Source: CAYZQH01 sp050300015 (GTDB lineage: Bacteria > Pseudomonadota > Gammaproteobacteria > Pseudomonadales > Cellvibrionaceae). Taken from it: a stretch of DNA of 64,000 bases. The stretch lies in assembly GCA_050300015.1 (NCBI GenBank), contig JBNKWZ010000024.1, positions 124,001 through 188,000 of the forward strand, read 5' to 3'. The translations under genes were made by a program, and so were the position numbers. Of the stretch, positions 1 through 8,085 are shown in pieces. The number at the start of each line of letters is the position of its first letter. The first letter of the stretch is position 1. The notes beneath the pieces are model-generated. The model made no database searches, was not told where the DNA came from, and worked only from the letters and a program-made list of their open reading frames with translations.

Positions 1-231
1 TAACCGCAATAAATAGAGCTGCACGTCGGCCATTTCGTCGCGAATGGGCGCGAGCTGTTGCTCGTCCAATTGTTGAGACTCCTCCTCGGTTAACCATTGG
101 AAATGTTCCAATAATTCAGAGGCTTCCACAGCCAAGGCCATGCTGATATTTTTTGGGGAGTGAAATTGCTCCCAGTCGCGTGCCTTCGCAAAGTCACGCA
201 GGTACATTTGAACGTCTTCTAGGGTTTTCAT
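1..231 (-). CDS. MazG-like nucleotide pyrophosphohydrolase (3' part cut by window edge)
   Basis: Reading the minus strand from an ATG at 231 gives a protein beginning MKTLEDVQMYLRDFAKARDW, open to the window edge (about 77 codons seen). The visible part has the all-alpha NTP-PPase metal-binding pattern: an AVEASELLEHFQW helix followed by DEMADVQLYL, the E-x-x-D half of the motif. This is typical of the short MazG-like/dCTPase-like housecleaning enzymes (usually about 100-120 aa) that hydrolyse non-canonical or excess (d)NTPs to monophosphates in the cytoplasm. Its ATG overlaps the stop of the upstream lipoprotein gene in an ATGA, so the two are probably translationally coupled. The substrate cannot be told from sequence. 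Confidence 0.85.
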   Translation of the reverse strand, partial: MKTLEDVQMYLRDFAKARDWEQFHSPKNISMALAVEASELLEHFQWLTEEESQQLDEQQLAPIRDEMADVQLYLLRL

Positions 232-710
232 GGGTCACCACACTCGCTATCGGTGTAAGCGCCAAAGGCACTGTAGGCGATGGCAGTGTCGGTGAGAGAT
301 TGTATGCTGTTTAAAAAAGATTTTGCACGCTGGGCATCCACACAGCGGTGTACGGTTAAGGTGATCATTGGGCGGTTGTATTGCGCCAAAAGTTTCTGCA
401 GGGCTTCCAGGCTAGGCACTTCTACACCATTGGCGGAAAGACCAAGAGGCGTGAGGAGCACTTGAAAAAGCGATTTTTGAATGGTGCGCTTCGGTGCACT
501 GATGTCGTTACTTGGCACTTGTAGCGTGACGGACTTTGGGATTGGGGTGCGCTCGGCAGTTGGCTTGGAGGGCTGCTCGGGTGTTTGTGCACAACTGACC
601 AGTACGACACTTATTATCACAGCCAGTAGGCCTTGGGCTTTTGTGACGCTTCCCAGTTGGGGGCTTTTAGTAAGTGTACTTCTATAGAAAAGACTTCGTA
701 AAACGTTCAA
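228..710 (-). CDS. Small putative lipoprotein of unknown function
   Basis: The frame is open from a GTG at 761, but that codon lies inside the purD terminator hairpin. A TTG at 708-710 with AGGA six bases upstream (717-720) is a better start and gives 160 aa. A hydrophobic stretch ending in VVLVSC (lipobox-like, Cys about 40 residues in) suggests an exported lipoprotein with an unusually long N-region. A Pro/Thr/Lys-rich linker follows, then a domain of about 90 residues. Its pattern (PSLEALQKLL, then ITLTVHRCVDAQRAKSFLNSI) loosely recalls the periplasmic ExbD/TolR fold, but I cannot assign it. It ends in an ATGA overlap with the MazG-like gene. Confidence 0.5.
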   Translation of the reverse strand: MNVLRSLFYRSTLTKSPQLGSVTKAQGLLAVIISVVLVSCAQTPEQPSKPTAERTPIPKSVTLQVPSNDISAPKRTIQKSLFQVLLTPLGLSANGVEVPSLEALQKLLAQYNRPMITLTVHRCVDAQRAKSFLNSIQSLTDTAIAYSAFGAYTDSECGDP

Positions 711-730
711 AGGCGTTCCTAAAGTGGGTG

Positions 731-759
731 TAAAAACAGTGGGTCGTTTGCCGACCCAC
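731..759 (-). terminator. Rho-independent terminator after purD
   Basis: A perfect 8-bp stem (739-746 with 752-759, 5-base loop) is followed on the minus strand by a TGTTTTTA tract. It lies just downstream of the purD stop and should end the dusB-fis-purHD transcript. Confidence 0.75.
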
Positions 760-771
760 ACGTGTTAAAAG

Positions 772-2058
772 TTAAGATTGTTCGCGCGCAATGGCCCGGT
801 AGGCGATATCGGTACGCTTGTAGCAGTCGGCCCAGTGAATCGTGTCCGCGAGCGCGTAGGCTTTTTGCTGGGCCTCTGTGACAGTTTGCCCGAGTGCTGT
901 AGCGCAGAGCACTCGACCGCCGCTGGTGACCACTTTACCATCGCTTAATGTAGTGCCCGCGTGAAACACTTTGCCCTCAAGGGCAGCTGCCGCTTCCAGA
1001 CCTTCAATGGTATCCCCCTTGTTGTAGGCGCCGGGATAACCTCCTGCGGCTATGACAACACCCACAGAGGCGCGTTCATCCCATTCGGTATTACAGGTGT
1101 CCAATTCACCTTTCAGCGCTGCTTGGCACAGAGCTGGCAAATCGGACTGTAAGCGCAGCATGATGGGTTGGGTTTCGGGGTCGCCAAAACGACAATTGTA
1201 TTCGATGACTTTAGGGGTTCCCGCGTCATCTATCATCAGGCCTGCGTATAAAAAGCCGGTGTAGGCGTTGCCCTCGGCTTTCATACCGCGAAGGGTAGGC
1301 ATGATCACTTCGTCCATAATGCGTGTATAGACCGCATCCGTTACCACGGGCGCAGGGGAGTAGGCTCCCATACCGCCGGTGTTCAGGCCGGTATCACCAT
1401 TACCTGCGCGCTTGTGGTCTTGGCTGGTGGCCATGGGTAATACGTGGTCACCATCGGCGATGACAATAAAGCTTGCCTCTTCACCGGTCAAAAACTCTTC
1501 GATCACCACTCGGCAACCGGCCTCACCAAAAGCGTTGCCCGAGAGCATGTCACGCACGGCGGACTCAGCCACATCTAGGGTTTCTGCCACAATCACGCCT
1601 TTACCGGCGGCGAGGCCATCGGCTTTGATCACAATGGGGGCGCCGACTTTTTGCAAGTAGGCGAGCGCCGGTGCCACCTCGGTAAAAGACTCATAAGCGG
1701 CGGTGGGAATGTTATGCCGCGCCAAAAAGTCTTTGGTAAAAGCTTTGGAGCCTTCCAGTTGTGCAGCCCCTTGGCTCGGTCCAAAGCAAGCCAATTGGCG
1801 CGCTTGAAAGTAGTCGACAATGCCTTCGACTAAGGGTGCTTCAGGCCCAACGATGGTCAGTCCCACGTTATTGTCTGCGGCAAAGTTCGCTAAACGCTCA
1901 AACTCCATTACGCCGATATCTAGGTTTTCCACGCCGGCCTCAGTTGCCGTGCCTGCATTTCCTGGGGCCACAAAGACGGTATCCGCCAAAGCGCTTTGCG
2001 CAGCTTTCCACGCCAGCGCGTGTTCACGGCCACCGTTGCCTATCACGAGTATGTTCAT
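772..2058 (-). CDS. purD: Phosphoribosylamine-glycine ligase (GAR synthetase)
   Basis: PurD joins glycine to 5-phosphoribosylamine using ATP, the second step of de novo purine synthesis. The protein is 428 aa, normal for the family. It opens with the N-terminal motif MNILVIGNGGREHALAW. The ATP-grasp part shows KADGLAAGKGV, GEEASF and the metal-binding EYNCRFGDPETQ. I chose the ATG at 2058, preceded by GAGGA at a good distance, rather than an in-frame GTG five codons upstream. It lies about 100 bp downstream of purH on the same strand, the usual purHD pair, and is closed by the hairpin at 731-759. Confidence 0.97.
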   Translation of the reverse strand: MNILVIGNGGREHALAWKAAQSALADTVFVAPGNAGTATEAGVENLDIGVMEFERLANFAADNNVGLTIVGPEAPLVEGIVDYFQARQLACFGPSQGAAQLEGSKAFTKDFLARHNIPTAAYESFTEVAPALAYLQKVGAPIVIKADGLAAGKGVIVAETLDVAESAVRDMLSGNAFGEAGCRVVIEEFLTGEEASFIVIADGDHVLPMATSQDHKRAGNGDTGLNTGGMGAYSPAPVVTDAVYTRIMDEVIMPTLRGMKAEGNAYTGFLYAGLMIDDAGTPKVIEYNCRFGDPETQPIMLRLQSDLPALCQAALKGELDTCNTEWDERASVGVVIAAGGYPGAYNKGDTIEGLEAAAALEGKVFHAGTTLSDGKVVTSGGRVLCATALGQTVTEAQQKAYALADTIHWADCYKRTDIAYRAIAREQS

Positions 2059-2161
2059 GCAAGTCCTCTTCACTGGGCTATCTTGCGCCAGTTGTGTACC
2101 AAACTGGCCCGTTTAAGTCGCCAAGTGGTGGCCTAAGCGGGCGAGCACTTAAATGGAAGGG

Positions 2162-3730
2162 TTAGTGTCGAAAATGACGCATGCGGGTGAACACCATGGC
2201 CAAGCCATGCTCATCGGCAGCGGCAATCACTTCGGCGTCGCGCATGGAGCCACCGGGTTGGATAACGGCGGCGATGCCCGCTGCTGCGGCATTATCAATG
2301 CCGTCGCGAAATGGAAAAAAGGCATCAGAAGCCATCACGGACCCTTGAACTTTCAAGCCTGCGTGCTCTGCTTTAATGCCGGCGATACGGGCGGAGTTGA
2401 CGCGGCTCATTTGTCCCGCGCCGACGCCCACCGTTTGTTGGTCGCGGGCGTAAACGATAGCATTGGACTTCACCATTTTGGCCACCTTCCAGGCAAAAAG
2501 AAGGTCTTGAAGTTCTTCTTCGGTGGGGATGCGTTTGGTCACCACTTCAAGGTCATCCAGGCTTACCATGCCAAGGTCGCGGTCTTGAACCAGTAGCCCA
2601 CCGTTAACGCGTTTAAAGTCCCAGCTGGGTGAGCTTTCGGACCATTGCCCGCAGCTCAACAGGCGAACATTGGGCTTACTGGAAACCATTGCGACGGCGT
2701 CCTCGGCGATACTTGGCGCGATAATGACCTCCACAAATTGTTTTTCGACAATGGCTGCGGCCGTTTTGGCATCTAGCTCGCGGTTAAAAGCAATGATGCC
2801 ACCAAAAGCGGACTCTGGGTCCGTGGCAAAGGCGCGTTCATAGGCATTGAAAATCGTATTCCCTTGAGCCACACCACAGGGGTTGGCGTGTTTGACGATG
2901 ACGCACGTGGGGGCCGCAAACAATTTTACAGTTTCGAGTGCTGCATCGGTATCGGCAACATTGTTGTATGACAGCGCTTTGCCCTGGAGCTGCTGGGCCG
3001 TCGCAATAGAGGCGTCCGTTGTATTGGCTTCGGTATAGAAGGCGGCCTTTTGATGAGGGTTTTCGCCGTAGCGCATTTCTTGCGCTAAGTTAAACTGGCT
3101 GTTAAACGTTCGGGGAAAAACTTCGGAGCCGGGCGCCACACGTTTGCCAAAATAATTGGCGATGGCCCCATCGTAGGCAGCTGTGTGTTCAAAGGCCTCT
3201 ATGGCCAAATCAAACCGCGTTTCAAAATGCAGGGCGCCTTGATTCTCAGCAAGCTCTTGCAGCAAGCTTTCATAACGCGTTGCATTTACAACAATGGCCA
3301 CGTGATTGTGGTTTTTGGCCGCTGCGCGAACCATGGTGGGCCCACCAATGTCAATATTTTCAACGGCATCGGCCAAGGTGCAATCCGCCTTGGCTACCGT
3401 TTTTTCAAAGGGGTAGAGATTCACCACAACCAAGTCAATGGGTTGAATCTCGTGTTCTTGCATCACAGCGTCATCTTTGCCGCGCCGAGCCAAAATACCG
3501 CCATGGACCTTGGGGTGCAAAGTTTTTACACGTCCGTCCATCATTTCGGGGAAGCCGGTGTAGTCGGAAATTTCGATGGCGGGGATGCCGTTTTCTGAGA
3601 GTAATTTGTAAGTGCCACCAGTGGACAGGATCTCGACGCCATACTGTTGAAGGGTCGTGGCAAATTCTATGATGCCACTTTTGTCGGAAACACTGATGAG
3701 TGCGCGCTTGAGGGTTACAGGGTTGGTCAT
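2162..3730 (-). CDS. purH: Bifunctional AICAR transformylase / IMP cyclohydrolase
   Basis: PurH carries out the last two steps of purine synthesis: formylation of AICAR with 10-formyl-THF, then ring closure to IMP. From the ATG at 3730 the protein is 522 aa (E. coli has 529). The N-terminal MGS-like cyclohydrolase domain begins RALISVSDKSG and contains ILSTGGTYK and HPKVHGGIL. The C-terminal transformylase domain has the KHANPCGVA motif and PGGSMRDAEVI. The frame is open 20 codons further upstream, but an AGGT precedes the chosen ATG and homology starts there. It is followed by purD and preceded by fis. Confidence 0.97.
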   Translation of the reverse strand: MTNPVTLKRALISVSDKSGIIEFATTLQQYGVEILSTGGTYKLLSENGIPAIEISDYTGFPEMMDGRVKTLHPKVHGGILARRGKDDAVMQEHEIQPIDLVVVNLYPFEKTVAKADCTLADAVENIDIGGPTMVRAAAKNHNHVAIVVNATRYESLLQELAENQGALHFETRFDLAIEAFEHTAAYDGAIANYFGKRVAPGSEVFPRTFNSQFNLAQEMRYGENPHQKAAFYTEANTTDASIATAQQLQGKALSYNNVADTDAALETVKLFAAPTCVIVKHANPCGVAQGNTIFNAYERAFATDPESAFGGIIAFNRELDAKTAAAIVEKQFVEVIIAPSIAEDAVAMVSSKPNVRLLSCGQWSESSPSWDFKRVNGGLLVQDRDLGMVSLDDLEVVTKRIPTEEELQDLLFAWKVAKMVKSNAIVYARDQQTVGVGAGQMSRVNSARIAGIKAEHAGLKVQGSVMASDAFFPFRDGIDNAAAAGIAAVIQPGGSMRDAEVIAAADEHGLAMVFTRMRHFRH

Positions 3731-3867
3731 TGAACGATTACCTAATTCACATTCACATCGTCTGTTAATGTCCGCCTTTAGAATACCCAATAGAGTGACG
3801 TGCCTCAGGACTTCCTGAAGCAGTCAAACCGTGGTTTATTATTAGGAGGCGGTGCCGTTTGAACTCG

Positions 3868-3905
3868 AGCCCAGTTTGGGCTGGACGAGCGCGCACTGCG
3901 CGCTC
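3868..3905 (-). terminator. Tandem inverted repeats between fis and purH
   Basis: Two adjacent palindromes fill the fis-purH gap. One is AGCCCA-GTT-TGGGCT (3868-3882). The other is an 8-bp GC-rich stem, GAGCGCGC-ACT-GCGCGCTC (3887-3905). Neither is followed by a T-run on the minus strand, so I cannot tell a factor-dependent terminator or attenuator before purH from a protein-binding site. Confidence 0.4.
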
Positions 3906-3928
3906 TGGATTTTTGACTTACCGTGAGT

Positions 3929-4243
3929 TTACAGTAAACCGTATTGTTTGAGTTTTTTGCGCAAAGTTCCACGGTTTAAACCTAGAACTTGTGCCGCTTT
4001 TGTTTGATTATGGCGGGTATATTTCATAACCACCTCAAGTAAAGGAATTTCAACTTCGGCCAGTACCATTTCGTATACATCGGTAACATCTTGGCCTTCT
4101 AAGTGTTTGAAATAACTGGTGACCGCATGTTCAACACTGTCGCGCAACGAGTTAGTACTGGGCGCATAGGCTTCGGGTTGCACAGGTTGTTGGTGTGCAG
4201 TGAAGCTGGGGCGCTCGGTAATTAGTGAATCTGCTGTATTCAT
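3929..4243 (-). CDS. fis: DNA-binding protein Fis
   Basis: Fis is a small homodimeric nucleoid protein that bends DNA and tunes rRNA, recombination and many growth-phase genes. The 104-aa product (usual length 98) ends in the helix-turn-helix NQTKAAQVLGLNRGTLRKKL with the typical KQYGLL tail. The middle helix segment PLLEVVMKYTRHNQT also fits the family. The first 30 residues are divergent, as is usual. The ATG overlaps the dusB stop in ATGA, so translation is coupled. The dusB-fis-purH-purD order matches Pseudomonas. Confidence 0.96.
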   Translation of the reverse strand: MNTADSLITERPSFTAHQQPVQPEAYAPSTNSLRDSVEHAVTSYFKHLEGQDVTDVYEMVLAEVEIPLLEVVMKYTRHNQTKAAQVLGLNRGTLRKKLKQYGLL

Positions 4244-5244
4244 GCTGCTTGGTCCTCTAGTTGTTGTAGCCGGTCGACGAGGCGATAGACGGCTGTGAGC
4301 TGTTCTTGTTGTGTTTTTAAAGTATTAAAGCATTGGCGCGCATCATAAAGCGTGCGCTCGTCGAATGCTGAAAACTGCTTTTGGATGTACCACGCGAAAT
4401 GCTTGCGTGATATTCGAGGCCCTAGGTAAGGACCATAGAATTCGTGTATGCGCCGAATATGGGTGCTTAAGGTTGTGCCCACTTCTTCAATTGAGCGGGT
4501 TACCGGGAGGAGACCTGTGCTGAGATATTGGTGAATATCGTCAAAAATCCATGGGTTTCCCTGCGCAGCTCTGCCGATCATCACTGCGCTTGCGCCGGTC
4601 ATTTTAAGGACTTGTTCGGCTTTTGTCGCGGAATCAATATCGCCATTGGCAATCACGGGCAATCTCGTATTGGCCACCACTTCGGCGATGGTAGTGTACT
4701 CGGCACTGCCTTCAAACCGGCAGGCTCGGGTTCTTCCGTGCACGGTGAGCGCTTGAATGCCCGCTTGTTCGGCAATTTTTGCAATTCGCACGGCATTTTT
4801 GTTTTGCGGGTCCCATCCCGTGCGTATTTTCAAGGTGACGGGTACCGTGACTCTCTGTACTACCGTATTTAAAATACGCTCAACAAGGTCTTCATCTTTG
4901 AGCAATGCGGACCCTGCTGCTTTACGGCACACTTTCTTGGCGGGGCAACCCATGTTGATATCGACAATTTGAGCGCCGTTGGTCACTGCCGCGTTGGCTG
5001 CTTCGGCGAGTGCTTGCGGCTCGGCGCCAGCAATTTGCATGATGCGCGGCGATGATTGGCCCCACACCAGACGAGATTGCGTTTTACGACTGTCCCAAAG
5101 CAACGTATCCGAGGTGACCATTTCATTCACAACATAAGCTGCGCCAAACTGGGCGCACAGATCGCGCTGGGGTAAATCCGAGACCCCGGCCATGGGTGCT
5201 AAGACTGCGCAACCCTCAATGCGATGCGGACCAATGTTGAACAA
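4240..5244 (-). CDS. dusB: tRNA-dihydrouridine synthase B
   Basis: DusB is an FMN-dependent enzyme that reduces uridine to dihydrouridine in the tRNA D-loop. The TIM-barrel part has APMAGVSDLPQRDLC, the catalytic cysteine in DINMGCPAKKV, and the FMN-binding stretches LPVIANGDI and GASAVMIGRAAQGNPWIF. Two TTG codons are possible starts. The one at 5250 directly abuts a GGGGGA sequence, whereas the TTG at 5242-5244 lies six bases from it and is preferred, giving 334 aa. It is translationally coupled to fis at its end. Confidence 0.95.
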   Translation of the reverse strand: MFNIGPHRIEGCAVLAPMAGVSDLPQRDLCAQFGAAYVVNEMVTSDTLLWDSRKTQSRLVWGQSSPRIMQIAGAEPQALAEAANAAVTNGAQIVDINMGCPAKKVCRKAAGSALLKDEDLVERILNTVVQRVTVPVTLKIRTGWDPQNKNAVRIAKIAEQAGIQALTVHGRTRACRFEGSAEYTTIAEVVANTRLPVIANGDIDSATKAEQVLKMTGASAVMIGRAAQGNPWIFDDIHQYLSTGLLPVTRSIEEVGTTLSTHIRRIHEFYGPYLGPRISRKHFAWYIQKQFSAFDERTLYDARQCFNTLKTQQEQLTAVYRLVDRLQQLEDQAA

Positions 5245-5587
5245 AAACAATCCCCCGATGACTTTGTTATTAGGGTAAAGCTCTAAAAAAGGGGAGTGAT
5301 CATCACCAATCGTCCCAATTTTGCCCTGCTTTATACCTGCCTCAAGTGTAATACCCGGGCACTTATTTTAAGGTTTCCGAGTACCTTCAGCGTATTTTTA
5401 TACCTTATCGGAGTGTACTCAGAAGGGTGGCTATCATACCTGCAAGGCGGGTATTTTGAAACGCATAAAGTAATCAAATTGATCAAAAAGTGGCTTTGTT
5501 GGCCTAAATTTATGGGGTAGTTCAAGTTCTTGAGAATTTGATGACGCCTTGAAGTGAGCGTTAGCTCCCAAAAGCCCGAGGGTTGGG
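5245..5587. promoter_or_regulatory. dusB-fis-purHD upstream region (no gene seen)
   Basis: This gap of about 340 bp holds no convincing gene; the open frames here lack a ribosome site and look random. It must contain the promoter of the dusB operon. On the minus strand a TATGAT (5433-5438 on plus) lies 17 bases downstream of a TTTCAA, a weak sigma-70-like pair. A GGGGGA ribosome site lies at 5251-5256. Confidence 0.3.
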
Positions 5588-6859
5588 TTATTCGGCGATA
5601 CTCATGCTGTAACTTAAGGCCTTGGCGCCAGGGTCCTGAATTTCGATGGCTACGTGTATGGGCTGCTTGACGGGCATACGGCTGACACCCGCGAGTTCTC
5701 CGCCAAGATATTCGTCTGGTTTAAATTGCCTGGCCGCCACGGTTTTATTTTGAAGGTCGCTGAAGGTGAGCAGCAGCGCAGGGAAGGATTGTTCAAAATC
5801 GGCATTGTTTTGCAGTATCACGTCCACCATCAAGGCATTTTTTTCTGAAGGGTGTGTGCGAACCATTAATTTGGAGGCTGAGATGGCGCTGGTATCGGTG
5901 ATATCTGGAAGTGTGCAACCGAGCGTGGGGCAGATTTGAGCGTAATAGCTTCGGTAGGGTTCCAGTTTGCTCAACCACGAGAACTCCAGCCAAGCCACTT
6001 GTGCTACGAGTAGAATAATGGCGCCTAGGCAAGCACTTCCCCAAAGTAGTCTTCTTCGCACTCTCGTGCGCGGGTCCTCATAGGCTACTTCTAGGGGTTC
6101 TGCACCGATGGAAGAGAGTAAGTCTTGTGCGGGGTGGGTGCCACTTTTGTTGGTAGGCTTATCTTTTGGTTCCTTTTTTTGCGCTTCTGCCTGAGGTGCT
6201 TGGGGCTCCCCTGGGGCAGGTTTAATGGTGATGCGAGGCGCCTTTTCGGTATCAGAGTGGGAGGAGGCTCCCTCACGGCTGGCCGTCATTGAATCTGCGG
6301 GAACCGCTGTAGAAGTCTGTTCTACGACGGGTTTGTGCGGTGTGTAAAGGGGTTCTTTGCTGGCAAGTTTGGCTTTGTCTTCAGGCGTGACAATTTTTTT
6401 TAATTGGATGTCGAGGTCGGAATCGTCCTTTAGCAGCTCAAGTGCCCAGGCCTCGTCATCGTCAACTTCCTCGTTGTGTTCAGAGCTGTCAAACATACCC
6501 GCGGCACTTTTTGTAGCCGCCTGGTCTTTGGGTACCGTTGGGCGTGGCGAGTGGTCGGAGGTATCGACGTCATCAGTTATCGCTTGGTCTCCATCGTCAG
6601 AAGCGAGAGAGCTGCTTGATGCCTCCGGCGCCTGAGCTTCTGCAGTCGGAGCTTCAGCGGCCTCGGTGTTTGATGCGCCATTTTTATTTTGCGAATCGGC
6701 TGGCGAGGATGGGGTGGGCTTCTTCGCAGGGTCGTGCAAATTCTCGCGCGCGTTGAACACGTCCAAACAATTGCCGCAGCGAACCATCCCCTTGGCTGAT
6801 TTTAAGTGATCTTCCGAGATGCGAAAGGCGGTGGCGCATTTAGGGCAGCGTGTAATCAT
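5588..6859 (-). CDS. Zinc-ribbon DUF3426 inner-membrane protein
   Basis: The N-terminus is an MJ0042-type zinc ribbon (CPKC at residues 5-8, CGNC at 28-31). A long, very acidic Ser/Pro/Ala-rich linker follows (about residues 45-245). A single membrane segment (about 275-297, WGSACLGAIILLVAQVAWLE) precedes a DUF3426 domain of about 120 residues, presumably periplasmic. The protein is 423 aa. Its place between prmA and dusB is conserved in Pseudomonas. The role is unknown; the layout suggests a membrane protein with a cytoplasmic zinc knuckle that could sense or bind a partner. Confidence 0.85.
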   Translation of the reverse strand: MITRCPKCATAFRISEDHLKSAKGMVRCGNCLDVFNARENLHDPAKKPTPSSPADSQNKNGASNTEAAEAPTAEAQAPEASSSSLASDDGDQAITDDVDTSDHSPRPTVPKDQAATKSAAGMFDSSEHNEEVDDDEAWALELLKDDSDLDIQLKKIVTPEDKAKLASKEPLYTPHKPVVEQTSTAVPADSMTASREGASSHSDTEKAPRITIKPAPGEPQAPQAEAQKKEPKDKPTNKSGTHPAQDLLSSIGAEPLEVAYEDPRTRVRRRLLWGSACLGAIILLVAQVAWLEFSWLSKLEPYRSYYAQICPTLGCTLPDITDTSAISASKLMVRTHPSEKNALMVDVILQNNADFEQSFPALLLTFSDLQNKTVAARQFKPDEYLGGELAGVSRMPVKQPIHVAIEIQDPGAKALSYSMSIAE

Positions 6860-7119
6860 GGTTGGTACTGCTTTCTTGTACGATAAGAAGGTCGTGCAAC
6901 CAAAGGGCGTTCACGGTCATCGACGAGGCGCCGATTTGGTTTTGTGATGTGGCGAGCGTTGTGCGGTCTGCCGTTCATATTCAGTGTTGTTCTTTTGTAT
7001 TCTGCGTTATGAAATAGGTTTTTACCATCCGAACGCCTATTTCTTGTTCATCGTATTCTAATCTAATTTAGCCTAAGGTCGTGGCTTCAGCGGAACACTT
7101 TTGTGCTTAATCTAGGTGT

Positions 7120-7992
7120 TTATGCTCTTACCGTTCCGCTTAATAAGGCCCAATCCTCTCGGGTGCGGATTGGGTCAAAGTCGATAGTGGCGTCATAGGC
7201 GGCCATGACGTCCTTTGCTTGCGAGGCCAGAATACCAGAAAGACACAATTTTGCATGAGGCCCTAGGTAGGACTGGATCACATCGGCTAAATTTATTAGC
7301 GGCCCAGCCAAAATATTGGCCATGACCAGATTGGCCTTAATTACCGGTGCCTTTTCAGGCAAATATACGGGAAACAATGCGCTGGGGATATGATTGCGCG
7401 AGGCGTTTTCAGAGCTTGCTATTAGCGCTTGAGGGTCAATGTCCACGCCCAAAGCATCGGAAGCGCCTAAAAGCAGCGCTGCGATGCCTAAAATACCGGA
7501 CCCACAACCGTAATCCACTACGTGACGCTCAGCCAAGGTTTGCTCTGCTAGCCACTGTAAGCACAAAAATGTTGTGGGGTGGGTGCCAGTGCCAAAGGCC
7601 AAACCTGGGTCCAGCATCAGGTTGGTGGCTTTGGGGTCTGGGGGTGGGCACCAGCTGGGGCATATCCAAAGTTTGGGGTGGCATTGAATGGGCTGATAGT
7701 TTTTCATCCATTCGCGTTCCCAGTCCTTGTCTTCCACCACATGCCAAACCCAGTCGGTGGTCTCAAGGTCGGGAATGGCTTTTTCGATGGCTTGGGTGTC
7801 TGCATCGGCCTCAAATAACCCAGTGATACGGGTGTTTTGCCAAAGCGGTGTTTCCCCTAATGCGGGTTCGAATATGGGCGTGTCGGCGTTATCTTGATAG
7901 GTGATGGAAAGTGCATCCACGCACTCTAAGCCCAGCTCAAAGGACGGAATTTTATCGCGAGTGGTATGAATGCGTAATTCTAGCCAAGGCAT
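7120..7992 (-). CDS. prmA: Ribosomal protein L11 methyltransferase
   Basis: PrmA trimethylates ribosomal protein L11 using S-adenosylmethionine. The product from the ATG at 7992 is 290 aa, close to the 293 of E. coli, and begins MPWLELRIHTT. The SAM-binding motif VVDYGCGSGILGIAALLLGA and the following GVDIDPQALIAS are intact, and NLVMANILAGPL is the expected downstream motif. The frame stays open 22 codons upstream, but homology begins at MPWLE. It follows accB-accC on the same strand, as in Pseudomonas. Confidence 0.95.
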   Translation of the reverse strand: MPWLELRIHTTRDKIPSFELGLECVDALSITYQDNADTPIFEPALGETPLWQNTRITGLFEADADTQAIEKAIPDLETTDWVWHVVEDKDWEREWMKNYQPIQCHPKLWICPSWCPPPDPKATNLMLDPGLAFGTGTHPTTFLCLQWLAEQTLAERHVVDYGCGSGILGIAALLLGASDALGVDIDPQALIASSENASRNHIPSALFPVYLPEKAPVIKANLVMANILAGPLINLADVIQSYLGPHAKLCLSGILASQAKDVMAAYDATIDFDPIRTREDWALLSGTVRA

Positions 7993-8085
7993 TAGTTCCA
8001 CCGTCAGTTTTAAAGGGTTCGGGTTTAAAGGTGTAGAATGCAAGCGTTGTACGAACACATCCCTGTGTACAAACGGACAATACTT

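Noticed and set aside
1761..2165. Plus-strand frame of 134 codons opposite purD
   Set aside because: Shadow of the purD coding sequence; Arg/Ser/Leu-rich, with no start site or known domain.
5296..5520. Plus-strand frame of 74 codons upstream of dusB
   Set aside because: No ribosome site or recognisable domain, and it fills the region expected to hold the dusB operon promoter.
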